From Tachypleus tridentatus (taxonomy: Eukaryota; Arthropoda; Merostomata; Xiphosura; Limulidae), in assembly GCF_004210375.1 (NCBI RefSeq), contig NC_134825.1:71601558-71665557 (forward strand): a stretch of 64,000 nt of DNA, in the 5' to 3' direction. Under the pieces are notes generated by a model, which did no database searches, had not been told where the DNA came from, and worked only from the letters and a program-made list of their open reading frames with translations. Below are positions 45,911 to 58,258 of this stretch, piece after piece. The position numbers and the translations under genes are program-made. The first letter of the stretch is position 1. The number at the start of each line of letters is the position of its first letter.

Positions 45911-47072
45911 ATAATACTTAAAATAATTTTATATTTACCAGTTAATACTGAATTAGAAAACAAAATAAAGTAAAGTGAAAATGTCTTAACAGCAGTTTTG
46001 TATAGTTTAGCTAACTGGTAAAAAACAAACAAAAACAGCAAGCAATAAATTTGCAAATATAGGTGAAGTTTACTCCTAACATGCAACGCAATTTATAAAT
46101 TAGCCAGTAAAGTTCACTATGCTTGCTAGTCCCTTATGACGTGTTCATTTTAGGCTATTTATCAACACTATTGCAATTAACAACCATAGTGTGTTACCCT
46201 ACCTTTAAACGCTCTAGAAAAGGGTTGTTAACCCATTATCTTACCCTGTCGTCGAATCTATTTGAAAAATTATTTCTAATCAATTTGGTTATATACAAAC
46301 CATTGTTTAAGTTTATTCTTGTATAATCATACGTAAAATATTTTGCGTTATGTATTACGAGTTGTAAATTATTCGCCAAACAATATTATAAACGTGTCAA
46401 AATTACAAGGAACAAATAATAACACAATGTATTAAAACATTTTTTGTGTGTATAATGTGTTATGCAATGGTTTATATACAATTATATACTAAAAGGTGTT
46501 GAAAATGCTGTACACCTAAGCGTAAGTTCGCATTCCTGACTGAGAATGAAATTGGTAAAATCAAAATACCCACCAATAACCAGTAATTCACTGAAAAACA
46601 CATTCAGAATGTAGGGTTAAGCACTAAAGGTCCAGGTCATATTCTTAAAACAGTTACCAAATAAAGGATAGCTCACCACAACATCTTGTAAAGTTAGTGT
46701 GATAATCTAATGTGGTCATTGCAACGTGCTAATGTTCTAGTGATTATACTACAGTGTAGGATCAGTCATTGCTGTCTCGGTTATCTTGTCAGTAATTTTC
46801 AAGCATGATACATAATGTTAACGAAATTTGGTAGCTATCTGATAAAATACAGAAAATTTTTAATCTATTGACTTTGTACTTTATTAATGGTAGTATTCAA
46901 CAATTTATTTCACACGATAATGAATTAATTCAAAAGATTCTGCTTCTATATTTATCATGCATGACATACTTTTAATATCTCTAGAATTGTATAATGTTAC
47001 TATCATATTTAATATACTGCTGAAAATGTTTACAATAAAGTGTTTTTATAAATATTGATCGAGACACTCAAA
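45911..47072. other. Unassigned AT-rich sequence
   Basis: Nothing recognised. Confidence 0.25.
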
Positions 47073-47086
47073 TGTGTTTTTATTAT

Positions 47087-47214
47087 CGTTGTTGTTGTTT
47101 TGAATTAAGCACAAAGCTACACCATGGGCTATCTGCGCTCTGCCCACCACGGGTATCGAAACCCGGTGTTTAGCGTTGGAAGTCCGTAGACATACCGCTG
47201 AGCCATTGGAGGGC
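47087..47214 (-). mobile_element. SINE-B copy, 14-bp TSD
   Basis: The perfect duplication TGTGTTTTTATTAT (47073-47086 and 47215-47228) flanks it. Tail AATTAAGCACAAAGCTACACC, body CTGCCCACCACGGGTATCG, head TCCGTAGACATACCGCTGAG. It is the least diverged SINE-B here. Confidence 0.96.
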
Positions 47215-47228
47215 TGTGTTTTTATTAT

Positions 47229-49260
47229 TTAGTAGACATTAAATATATTGTAATATTGTTTTACTTTTATATTTAATCACATTTTTTACATTTCCTGTCA
47301 TTTTATAAGTAAAACACTATGATTATTATATAGCTTGATAAAAAACATTTATTTAAATCTCTAAATAAAATAAATAATTTAATATACAAACTTGCTCTTT
47401 CACTGGTTTCACTTTATGCTACCCAAATAAGTAAGATCTCTATTGTCCTTGACTAAATACTTCATTCCACACATGAATACTACAAGAGTTTTCACTCGCA
47501 TACTTTCTAAAAATTTTAACAGTGTTTCTATGGGTCAAAGAAATTATAGTTACAAGATCTTACCAAGAATAATGTTACTTTAGGCATACAATATCTCCGT
47601 AGGATTTTAAACCATATGCTGTTTTGCTTTCACAAGTAAAATCATATTTCAACAATACAACTATTATAACATATATCAGTTTTTATAATACACATTATCC
47701 ACTGTTATCCATTATTAGTGAGGTAGTTATTACAACCAACAATTTACATACTTTTTATTGTCCTGAAAAGGACATACAAACTTTCTATTTCAGTTCGTAA
47801 CTGTTTATGCATATATGGAACATGTTTCATTAACCATAATATCTAGTGTAAGACATATTCTTATGTTAACCCCATATGTAGGATTTCATTCGTATCATTT
47901 TGCTACATATGATAAATGAGTGACTTACTGATTATTCAATCATTTTACTATTACAAAAATTATTTAACATAACAACACTTACCATTCACTTGAAGTTCTA
48001 TACAATTTCAATACATAAAGCTTTGTTAATTTATTTTATTATTCATCAGACATTGAGATAAGTCTCTGTCTGTCATCAAGACCACTAACTGTTAGGAAAT
48101 ACAAAGATCATCATGTAGTCACTCATACAAACGGTGTGGCCGTTCAACATATTACTAATGGCAAGGTTAGAAAGTTTTGATCTTGTGTTCACCTAACATT
48201 AAAACAAGTAACAAATCAGATATTTTATTTCTATATATTTCAGTACTTCATTTTACGCACGTTTAAACTTATTAGTTTTCTAAATACAGTTTTCACAAAT
48301 AAACATAACCGAAAAAGAAACTCTTTGTTAAAAATCAAGTGATTATTTAGATGTTAATTTCTTCACGTGGATTTTGGTCAGTCAGCTTAGAATATTTTTT
48401 TTAATAATAAAAGATTGATTTAGTTGTGCTTTAATATCTGCTTAGACACGTGATATTTATAAGGTTTCATTATACACTTGATTGGTAACAGTCCAAATAA
48501 TGTGTGGTCACAAATTTAGTCTACAGCCTAATTATTATTTTAAATACTTCGTGTTACAATGTTTTAAAAGTAACACAAATTTCGAAACACTTAAAGATTA
48601 GTGTTGCCACATATCCAAACGATGTTTTAAAATACTGTATGTACCTTTACAGCCACATGGCATAGGTCAGTTTTGGGTTTACCAATTCTATTTTACAGTA
48701 TATTCTAAATTTAACAGTCGGTAAACATAGTGATACAAAACACTAAATGTGCATTTAATATTTAACGCGATATTTTAGTTAGCGTACTGTTCTTGTATAG
48801 TTTCTGTTTAATTAGATTCCATAAACTGATTATTGACCTTTCTGTACTGAGACGTCATCAACGCCTATATTTTATGAGTAAAACTGTTATCATTTATTGA
48901 TTATATATTTATGTATTGTGTAAAACAGTAAATTAGTTCTTGACATTTTATTATTTTTTTACAATAAAGATTTTGCAGTCAGATCTATATAAAAAGACAG
49001 ATCTATCAAGGACGTATTAACATGAAAACGTTTTGCAACAATATCACAATGTTAACTTACTTGGCTTGAGGGAAATACGCGTGTGGCGCCCTCTGATGGT
49101 GTTTAACACAATAAGCCACCTAACTGCAGACCTTATAATGAAAAATAGACAGATTGCTAAATTAATCACCAAATATACAGATTTCACACAGCTAACATCT
49201 GTTCTGACTATTAGGCACCTAAGTCTAAAAAAAACAATATTTTTAAGTTAATCTTAAATG
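47229..49260. other. Unassigned AT-rich sequence
   Basis: A 72-codon ORF at 49033-49251 has no recognisable domain. No SINE seen for about 2 kb. Confidence 0.3.
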
Positions 49261-49265
49261 CCATA

Positions 49266-49560
49266 ATGGAAAATGAAAAATCTAACAGAGAAGAGCGTTT
49301 AGGACATTAATATGCTCTAAAACTTTATCACAACCCAGTTCGGAGCAACTCTTTCATCCGCAGTGTGAAAGCTACAGTGATGAAAGAAAACCCTCCGGCC
49401 CAAAAGACTATTGCAATGAAGCTAGGCATACCTCTTGGTACGGTCAACAATATAAGAAAAAAAATATGTGCGTATCGATGACTCATAAGCTATTAACAAC
49501 ACCTCAAAATCAGTGGCTGTTTCCTTAAGAAAGATGATCGAAAAAATTGAAATCACAACA
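49266..49560 (+). pseudogene. Helix-turn-helix transposase-like remnant
   Basis: After a MENEKSNREERLGH-like start and a stop, the + strand reads ALKLYHNPVRSNSFIRSVKA followed by KENPPAQKTIAMKLGIPLGT and VNNIRKKI. The segment IAMKLGIPLGTVNNIRKKI has the spacing of a helix-turn-helix as in mariner/Tc1-type transposase N-termini. The frame then breaks (VRIDDS, stop) and continues as NNTSKSVAVSLRKMIEK. No catalytic domain follows; a decayed SINE-A begins at about 49697. The family is inferred from pattern only. Confidence 0.35.
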
Positions 49561-49696
49561 ATTCCTTTCGACCACAGACTTGTTTACCGTCCCCCAATGC
49601 TACACCAATGAATTCAGTTCCTTCATAAGTAGTGTCGGTTTAAAAGAATGACTTGGTTAGAATTTCTTGTGAAGATACACGAGAACATCTGGGCTA

Positions 49697-49888
49697 CTAG
49701 CAGTGATAGACTAGATAGAAGACAACTACTTAACACTGTCAAATCTTTACCAACGAAAAATAAAATAATGACCGTCTCATTATAACGCCCTCACAGTCGA
49801 ATAGGTGAGCCTATTCACTGACGAGGATTCTAACCCTCGACCTGCATATAGGAATTCGAGTATCTTAACCACAAGGCCATATCAGGTA
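49697..49888 (-). mobile_element. SINE-A copy, highly degraded
   Basis: AGTGATAGACTAGATAGAAGACAACTA, TTTACCAACGAA, CATTATAACGCCCTCACAG, GGTGAGCCTATTC and a head ending CTTAACCACAAGGCCATATCAGG. The order fits SINE-A in reverse. Confidence 0.8.
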
Positions 49889-52800
49889 TAAGTAGTACTG
49901 AACAATAGTGTGTTATTATGGTCATCAAGTTGAGTAGAATCTATAAACGAGTAGTTTCAAAGGCAACCGTTTTTATTCGCTTCAACACAAGAAAGGTTCT
50001 AGGGTTAAGTATCTGTTTTATCAACACGTTTATAACTTGATAAAGGTAACGTTTATGCACATTCTAGAAACTCTGTCTATTCAGTAACGTATTTCTTTAA
50101 AGTATGCTTTACTGTATAAATATGCTTTCTTTGGAATCAACATAATAATAAATAATGAATACCGTTACACGAGGTTTAGTAAGGCGCCTTTTGATTAAAT
50201 GTAAGTATTACTGATTAAACTGATACCATGTAAATATGGACATATCTATAAACACATTTCCTTTGAATCCATCGTACATTTTTAAGTATTTCATAAATAT
50301 ATACAATATGTAGTACAACTATACATACTCGTAGGCATGTGTAGCAGTTTATCACTGTATACTGTAGGTCCTAATATGTTAAGTTATCAGTTTAAAATAC
50401 GCCAATTGCATTATATACTGATGTGGTAAGAATTTTATTCTACCATTTTTTTCATATTTTTGCCAAACAATCTTTGGTTAAAATAAAAGATGTAAAGTAC
50501 TTCAACGCAAGGTTATCATCAAAATTATTAATTTAATAGCTACTAGCACGTGCATACTCCAATGTAATTCTTTAGTAGTTTAAAAAATAAAAGATATTAT
50601 TCGAGATGTAGTTGAAGCAATTCAAAATTTCAAGCACTAACTAAGGCTTAACTTAACTTTATGTCTGTAATAACTTTAACCCTCCAAGAAAAAAAAAATA
50701 AAACTATGGTAAGGAAACTTTTCTCACAGCGTGATCAATGTTTACTACTTACGTTTTTAAGTCTTTGGATTTTTATTGATATTTAAATGTGGTAGAATCT
50801 AGTGATTTGTTCTGGAATCATCAGACAGAAATGAAAATTCAGTCGCTTTTTTTGTTTTTGCTTTCATGTTTCGAATACGTCATCGTGCTTACGAACTACT
50901 CGGTTTATTTATCTTTTTTATGGCCTTCTATGTGTGTTTTAAAACTTATTGGGAATCCTTAGTACTTTCTGTATTTTTTCATTACGATTCTGGTTGAATT
51001 TTTTCTTTACTTTTTGATTATTCTGAAGGTTCTGGTTTTACTTTTGTTTGTTTTTACTCTCTATGTTTTTTGTGATTATTATATTTATTGAAAGTTTATT
51101 GAGTTTAGCAATAACCATGCTTTAAAACAACGAGAACGGAACAAGCGCTTCAACTGACAAACTAACTTTAATAATTTCTCCAGTTTGAAGTGTACATGAA
51201 TTTGAAGACTGTTTTGGTATTCTCTGATAAGGCTGTTTTCTTGCTCTTTAAGTAGAACTGGAACCCTACCTAACTCTCTTTACTTAAGTAACTGGTGCAC
51301 CGTTATTGTTAACCTCTTTCTTCCCATAATTAGATTTCAAGGTTGATAATTCATGTTTCTTCAGGCCGTTACGCCTAAAATTAGCCATCAATAACTTATA
51401 TTAATGTACGATTTAAATATGTATATGACATTAAAATACAGGTTTTCTGATGGTACATTATATTCTACTATTGCTATGAATAATAGAACTCAGAATCCAC
51501 AGTCCTTCATGACTAAATATTAAATGTTATAAATTACAGAAAGCGAATTATCACGATCTAAATAATATAGTGGTCTTTTAAATAAATAATGCAAAAGAAG
51601 TTTCATCCACAACGTACCATTACTGGCCATTACTGTATGATAAAAAAACTACCCAGAATTTATTGTACGAACACGCTCGGGGTATTTTTTTCAAGTAATG
51701 AATTGCTAAATGACCAACGATGATGTTTGAAACTAGAGGGCAGTTCTGTTAAACGAAGAGATAAATACAATCATTAAAATGTATTTTTCAATGTTGTTGA
51801 TCATCAGACAGATTGTCATTGGACTTCATAGGGGAACAAGGGATCACATAAACAGTTTCTTTTAATGAGCAGATAATAAAGAAAACTCTAAAAAAATATA
51901 TGATATAAGAGTCAGGCCAGCGAAATAAGTAATGAATAACAAATGAAAATGTTCAATATTTGTGTGACGAAACTCTTTTCCGTTTAGTTTCAATGACAAA
52001 ACCCTGAATTTTGCTGCATTTTCTTCGTGTTTGTTTATTACATGCTCCATTTTAATTTTCTATATCTATATTCCAAAATGTTCGCGTAAAGCTGCATCAA
52101 ACCCTTAAAAGACAACAGTCGTCGTTATCTGACGGTAGAAGTACGTCTTATTAGCAGAAACACAACAAAACACAACGTCTAAACTATGAGTCTTAGTACA
52201 CGTGACATGATGGTGTCTACTTGTGACAACAGATACGAAAGACTGTGATTAGATATTTGTAATCTTACAATTATTTTAATGTATACGCACACAAAACAAA
52301 TTTGCAGAAAACCTTAAAATCGATTCATGTTCTGAATATATATATGCTTTACTTAATAACTACTTTTTCAGAATAATTATGAAGTTTAATCTTTGGTGAA
52401 CAGCTTTAGTATTCCGTTGACTGAAGATTATGAAATTAATCCATGGTTAAAATGTGGGATTTAAATGTTTAAAATATTCTATTAACTATGAACTCGCTTT
52501 TCCTTGTTTTTTATAAACTATGTTTCTGCATATGATAGTTTTGTAAAATACGGTCGCATAAAAAGAAACACGAACGGCTAAATATTGTACATCTTATCAA
52601 AAATCTTAGAATGTGAATAGAAAACTCTCAAAGTTTTAGTCAAAACAAGGGAAATATGTAAAGATGTATTAAACATAGATAAGTTAAATGTTCGAAAAAA
52701 TAGTATTATTATACATATGAAAAGCATTATTTGTGTGAGTTAGTAATTTCTATGATAATGTCTGGAGCTAACGTTTTCCTGACACAAACTCTAGGAGAGT

Positions 52801-53567
52801 GTATTTCCTAAAGAAAAGAAGATTCTCTGAGATATATAGAAAACTACATGGTCAAATCACATAACTACTCAGTCATAAGGATTTGTGAGAAAGATGGCTC
52901 TCAGTGTCTTACATTATCAGAGTTACTTCTTAAAAATACCTACGTGTTGCTCACATACTATTAGTGAGTCTGAGTGTGTGTGTATCTGCTTCTAACTACG
53001 AACTGAAACATCCATTATTAATAAATCTGGCAAGTACCCTTAAAGGCCAACAGGGAGTCACAATAAGGGAAAGTTTCGGATCTAACTCACTACATATGTG
53101 TGTGTTATACTATGTTATTATTTCAATAATAATAAGTTTGACGTAACAGACATTTTTGAAAATTAAATCTTTGACTTCTTCTCATTCATACATTGTGTAC
53201 TGATTAAAATTCAGTATATGAAATGTTTAATATATTTATTTCATAGTAGCAATGGAATTATATGCTTCTCATATTTCGTGTACTTACTAAGAACAAGATT
53301 CAATCTTACAGGAGGTTTTGAAAAAAAACATATTAAAGCATTTTAACAGAATGCTATCTTTGTCATATTTAACCAAATTGTTAAAAATCCTCCCAAATGC
53401 TGATAAACCTTACGTTCCTTAGAATTTCGTTTTGTAGCTTTCTGAAAAGCTAGATTATACTTATATCGCTAAATTTAAACAAGTCCAGATGACTTCTTAC
53501 TAAATTCGAATCCACCAAGAGGGGTATACTGATTCCCACAAAGTCCTATGTCTTTATATGTGCAAAT
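49889..53567. other. Long stretch with nothing recognised
   Basis: About 3.7 kb of AT-rich DNA without a SINE, transposase motif or ORF with a domain. T-rich tracts occur at about 50850-51090. ORFs at 51862-52050 and 52964-53146 look like chance. Confidence 0.3.
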
Positions 53568-53606
53568 ACGGCTCGTTTGGGTTGAGAAAATATTTTACGT
53601 AGAAGA

Positions 53607-53648
53607 GCGAACAACGTTTCGGCCTTCTTCGGTCATCGTCAGGTTCAC
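53607..53648 (-). ncRNA. Candidate hammerhead ribozyme in PLE terminus
   Basis: The - strand shows GTGAAC, CTGACGA, T, GACC..GGCC, GAAA, CGTT, GTTCGC. It matches the motif at 9500-9541 except for one helix II base (GGCC for GGTC), which breaks one pair. It has the same loopless two-base helix III. Confidence 0.55.
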
Positions 53649-53770
53649 AAAGAAAGAAAGAGGTAACTGACCGGAAGCTGACCACATGTTTGGAAGGGGT
53701 TGTGTAACTGAGTGTCGGAATGTAGAGGTCGGTGTTAGATGTTTGAATATATAATTTTATTTTATTATAT

Positions 53771-55190
53771 TTAATATAGGTATAAAGACGTTCCTTTATA
53801 TTGGTTTATTTTGGGTTCACGTTGTTGTATAAGTAAGGCTTCTTTAATTTTGCGGTTGTTTATGTTTGTTTCTTTATTTAATATTTGAGTGTTTTCTGTG
53901 ATTATGTTGTGTTTATTTGACTTGCAGTGTTTGAAAACGTGTGAAGGTGACTTTTTATGTTCTTTGAATCTGGTTTCCATTTTTCTGCTTGTTTCTCCAA
54001 TATAGAAGTCGTGGCAGTTATCACATTGTATTTTATAATTAATGTTGGTGTGGTGTTTGTCAGTGTAGTTTTTACATAGTATAGACCTCAGTTTCGTGCT
54101 TGGTTTTTGTATAAATTTGGTATTAACTGGAATGTCGTATTTTGTCACTAGTTTTTGCCAAATGTTGGTTATTTGTCTGCTGATGTCGGGAATATATGGT
54201 ATGCAGCAGTATATGGTTTCGTGATTTTTTGATTCGTGAGATATATTTACTTTTATTAGTTGATTTTGCTTTCTGTCTAGGTGTGTACGTATAATGTTTT
54301 CTACGGTTTGTGGAGGAAACTTATTGATGTTGATGAAGTATTGTCTTATTTTGTTTAATTCATCGTTAATTTTATCTGGTGAGCATAGTTTTATGGCTGT
54401 GTTTATTTGGTTTCTTAGTATGTTTAGTTTTTGTACCAGTATAGTGGTGGATGTAATGCTGTGTTAATTGCTTGTGTTTCAACTTGTGTCATAAAAATAT
54501 TGGCTAGAACTGGTGATACTTGGTTGCCCATGCTTTGGCCATTTGTTTGTATATAGTTGTGGTTGTTGAACAGTTTTTGTTTTATGTGTTGAGTCCCAAG
54601 GAATGTATAGTTCAGTATGAGTGATTTTTCGGTGGATTTCTGTTTTGAATTGTGTGTCGGTTCTTGTAATTTTGAGGTTAAGAAATGATATTTGATTGCT
54701 TTCTTCATGTTCACATGTGAAGTTAATGTTGGGATGTATAGAGTTAATGTGATTGAAAAAAATTAAGTATGTGTTCTGTAGATCTGAATCCCGCAACCGT
54801 GTCATCTACATATCTGTACCAGTATAGTGGTGGATGTAATGCTGTGTTAATTGCTTGTGTTTCAACTTGTGTCATAAAAATATTGGCTAGAGCTGGTGTA
54901 CTGGGTTGCCCATGCTTAGGCCATTTGTTTGTACATAGTTGTGGTTGTTGAACATGAAGTTTGTCTTTATCGTGGTGAATTCTATGAGGGTTGCTAATTG
55001 GTTGCTGGGAATGTCTATAGTTAGGTTAGGGTCTCGGATATAGAGTTCTAAGGCTATCTTGCAGGCTTCAGTGGTTGGAATTTCTTTAAAGAGGGATATA
55101 ACATCGAAACTGGTCATTAAGGCTTTATGATTAAGTTGATTTAGATTAGACTTGAAATTAAAAGAGTCTTTGATGAATGTGGCTGGCTGA
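53771..55190 (-). pseudogene. PLE reverse transcriptase / GIY-YIG endonuclease pseudogene
   Basis: Read on the - strand: motif A SFDVISLFKEIPT near 55100; motif B LSMGNPV near 54920, then a frameshift; LANIFMTQVETQAINTALHP; YVDD near 54805; SFLNLKITR near 54670; then a repeated RT piece and the linker. The nuclease at 53771-54148 is the best of the three: NYKIQCDNCHDFYIGETSRK, the arginine-glutamate helix RFKEHKK, and the HVFKHCKSNKHN and EALLIQQ regions, ending TSLYLY. This fits the GIY-YIG fold with the extra CxxC/H ligands typical of PLEs. Frameshifts, the duplication and the missing N-terminus make it non-functional. Confidence 0.9.
54433..54577 (-). repeat. Second copy of an RT segment (direct duplication)
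   Basis: 54433-54577 and 54815-54953 match closely in the same orientation (TGTACCAGTATAGTGGTGG, AACTTGTGTCATAAAAATATT, GTTGTGGTTGTTGAACA). The downstream RT copy therefore contains an extra motif B to motif C piece inserted at the position of the WDSTHKTK segment. Confidence 0.9.
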
Positions 55191-55198
55191 TGTTACAT

Positions 55199-55942
55199 GT
55201 TTCTTGAATGTCTTTGTATGTTGAAAGCGATGCACACTTTTGTTCATTAGACATCTTTCAGTCGACTGCATTTACCAAACGCCGCACGATTTCACATTTT
55301 AAAAAAAAGAGGAAAATCCTCTGTGAGAAGAAGGTTAATGACGCTAGTGGTATTACATTTTTATTTTTAGTATCGAGATAAAAATGCTTGACGTCGAAAA
55401 CAAAGTTTGGCATAACAGTTTTTACGACTGTGTTTCGTGCGTAGGTATACACTATCGGATAATCAACTATTTTCAAGACTTGTTATTTTGAGAACACAGA
55501 TTATAAATTTGCAATTAAATTCCAGTAGAGCGAATATTTGAACCTAAAGATGAGTCTTACCAAAGCTAAAAGTCATATACTACTTATCTAATTCTCTGTC
55601 TATCCATCTACTTGTCAGCCTATCAGTCATTAGTTGTTTGAATAGAAGAGCTGTAGCGATGCTAAAACGAAGCAGCTTGATTTTCGTTGGTTTTATACAT
55701 AGGTTTCTAACTTATTGAGTACATAAAATAGAACGACTTGAACTGAAAAACCAGTACTTTTAATGAGTACGTGTATACGATATAAATTTGTTTATTTCAT
55801 ATAATCAAGCTTGTATAACGTGGGAAACTATTTTTCGATACAAAGTAACTTGGAACGAATAACATGCTAAACTGTCTTTGAACCAAGCAATAGAATTTCA
55901 AGTCGTCCTATAATATTCTTTAAAAGTTTTAAACTAACGAAT
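55199..55942. other. Unassigned AT-rich sequence
   Basis: Nothing recognised. Confidence 0.25.
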
Positions 55943-56064
55943 TGCCAATTCTTAAGCGATATGTCTGCGGACTTAAAATGCTGGAGACTGAGTTCGATAC
56001 CATTGGTGACAGAGCACAGATAAATCTTTGTGTAGCCTTGTGCTTAACTACAAACAAGTAAACA
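55943..56064 (+). mobile_element. SINE-B copy, diverged
   Basis: CTTAAGCGATATGTCTGCGG, GAGTTCGATACCATTGG, GACAGAGCACAGATAA, GTGTAGCCTTGTGCTTAAC. The first bases of the head are degraded. Confidence 0.85.
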
Positions 56065-56720
56065 TAAAATAAGTTAAAATACACTAGTCATCGATACACT
56101 GAACATATTTAGTTCGTAATCTTGCTCAAACAAATTAATATAATAGGCCTAGCATTTGTGACGAAAATCACGTAAACTGCAGACGATTGTTTTTTTTTTT
56201 CACATTTCTCTTGGTTTGTTTATTTAGAAATCACAAGAATGTGAAAATAACCTTTTAGATCAATCTTTCTTCTTTTCATTTTGAATTTAAAATTTAAAGA
56301 TTAAGAGAAATATGGAAAAGAATCCTCAGCGTGGGTGATTTTTATAACAAATGTTAGGACTATTAATTTATAATTATTTGCCAGGTTTTGGCGTTTAAAC
56401 CGCAGCTTTCAAGCATTACGTTACGTATGTGAAAAGCATTTCACAAAATATTTTGTTTCTCATCATCCAGCCTAACCGACGAGTTCTGGTATTGAAAGAC
56501 GTTTTTTTTTTTTGGTTTTTTTTTTTTGGGGATAGCATGACTTTTTAAAGACAAAAGTAAGATCTGAAATGCTATTTGTTTACGCTCCTCTCATTTTTAT
56601 TTAGAAATTGACAAATGTGGTAAAAATATCTGCAGTTTACGTAATATTTATAAAAACATCAGGTTTATTGGTTTCTAATGCTTCAGTTTGACAACTTTCG
56701 GGTTTTAAGCAATAAAAATT
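56065..56720. other. Unassigned AT-rich sequence
   Basis: T-rich tracts at 56190-56200 and 56502-56528; nothing else recognised. Confidence 0.25.
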
Positions 56721-56734
56721 TAAATAGTGTAGTC

Positions 56735-56993
56735 TTGTTTTGAATTTCGCGTAAAGATGCTCGAGGGCTATCTGCGCTAGCCGTCCTTAATTTAGCTGTG
56801 TAAGACTAGAGGGAAGGCAACTAGTCATCACCACCATCGCCAACTCTTGAGGAACTCTTTCACCAACGAATAGTGGGATTGACTGTCGCATTATAAAGCC
56901 TCCACGGCTGAAAGGGAGACCATGTTTGGTGTAAAGGGGATCCGAACTCGCAACCTTCAGATTACGAGTCGAGTACATTAACCACTTGCCCAC
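56735..56993 (-). mobile_element. SINE-A copy, near-perfect 14-bp TSD
   Basis: TAAATAGTGTAGTC (56721-56734) and TAAATAGTGTAATC (56994-57007) flank it. Tail GAATTTCGCGTAAAGATGC, B-box region GGATCCGAACTCG (mutated), head CCACTTGCCCA. Confidence 0.95.
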
Positions 56994-57050
56994 TAAATAG
57001 TGTAATCAAAGAAACTAAAGAAAAACAAAGAATTTGGGATCAATTCGAAA

Positions 57051-57330
57051 TAGGCCCGTCATGGCCAAGCATGTTAAGGCGTTCCACTCGTAATCTGAGG
57101 GTCGCGGGTTCGCATCCCCGTCAGGCCAAACATGCTCGCCCTTTCAGCCGTGGGGACGTTATAATGTGACGGTCAATGCCACTATTCGTTGGTAAAAGAG
57201 TAGCCCAAGAGTTGGCGGTGGGTGGTAACGACTAGCTGCCTTACCTCTAGTCTTACACTGCTAAATTAGGGACGGCTAGCACAGATCGCCCTCGAGTAGC
57301 TTTGTGCGAAATTCAAAACAAACAAACAAA
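57051..57330 (+). mobile_element. SINE-A copy, GTTCGCATCC subfamily
   Basis: AGGCCCGTCATGGCCAAGC, GGCGTTCCACTCGTAATC, B box GGTTCGCATCCCC, tail GAGTAGCTTTGTGCGAAATTC with (CAAA)n. CAATTCGAAA / CAATTCGCAA flank it as an imperfect duplication. Confidence 0.94.
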
Positions 57331-57340
57331 CAATTCGCAA

Positions 57341-58041
57341 GTTCACGAAAATAAGATGAAACATATGAATCTTCAATAACGATTATTTGTTAACATTAGA
57401 GCTACCACGCCAAATGCTATGGCTTTTTTTCAATAGTGTTCTTCCTTTAACTGTATGAAATAATTACTTACCGATCGAAACAGAAGTCTTGCACTACTAT
57501 ATAGTTTAATATAATAAGCAATTTACTCCAGCAAAACAATTATTTTACCTGGTTACTAAACAAAAATCTAATTTGAATCATAGGATGAAGATACCTTGAA
57601 ACTGTAACAGGAATGTTTTATTTGAGGGAAATATACAGCTGCGGAATATTTATTTGAGAATTCTAGACTACACACAGAAACTTAATTGCCATGTGGCATG
57701 CATGATCCCACCCTTTTTCATGACATATGCTTGGTAACTAAGCATAGTTGTATGCATCAACATAGATTTTCATTATTTGTATTTGGTTACTTGTTATTAG
57801 AATCTTTTGTGAAACATGAAACATTATTTGACTTAAGAAACTTACTTTCTGGGTGAAACAAAGTGTGTAATGACAGTTTAGACACAAACTATCGAGAGAC
57901 CTCCAAGTAAACATACATTTTGTGTATTAGTTGGTAGTTTTCAGTACTACAGAGTATATAACTGAAAATATTGAAAAGAAGAGAAAGATCTGTAAAAGAA
58001 GTTTATTACTGCAAGAAGCATCAATAACACTCGACATCTAG
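57341..58041. other. Unassigned AT-rich sequence upstream of a GC-rich block
   Basis: GAGTATATAACTG near 57951 resembles a TATA box, about 90 bases before the GC-rich block at 58042. Whether it is used is unknown. Confidence 0.2.
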
Positions 58042-58258
58042 AAATTTATTGCTTTGATAGGGCATACCGGAAGAATTCCCGCGTATGACCACTCACTTGG
58101 AGTTTATTGGCTGGAGTCTGCCTCGTGCCCAAACGGCACTTGCGCGATCGATACTTTAAGTTTTGCGGTGAGAGCAGACGAGACGTCTTTGGAGTGGTGC
58201 CAGATAAAGTCGTCAGCCGCAAAGTTTGCCATGTAATCATTAATGCTGCTACCGCATG
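58042..58258 (+). other. Candidate host exon (GC-rich block with splice donor)
   Basis: This block has much more G+C and many more CpG than its surroundings, and it ends at CATG|GTGAGTAA (GT at 58259), a strong match to the 5' splice-site consensus. On the + strand it holds a 64-codon open segment (58042-58233) ending before the donor. An ATG at 58242 would read MLLPH into the donor in another frame, as a first coding exon with a 5' UTR might. The - strand is also open across it. No domain recognised, so the strand and coding status are uncertain. Confidence 0.3.

Larger units (their letters stand above)
53568..55198 (-). mobile_element. Penelope-like element, 5'-truncated, internally duplicated
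   Basis: Reverse-orientation copy with a good 3' terminus (ACGGCTCGTTTGGG at 53568, GCGAACAACGTTTCGGCC). It extends to about 55198, where homology with the 9.9-11.6 kb copy stops just upstream of RT motif A. An internal segment of the RT is present twice. No target-site duplication was read. Confidence 0.92.
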
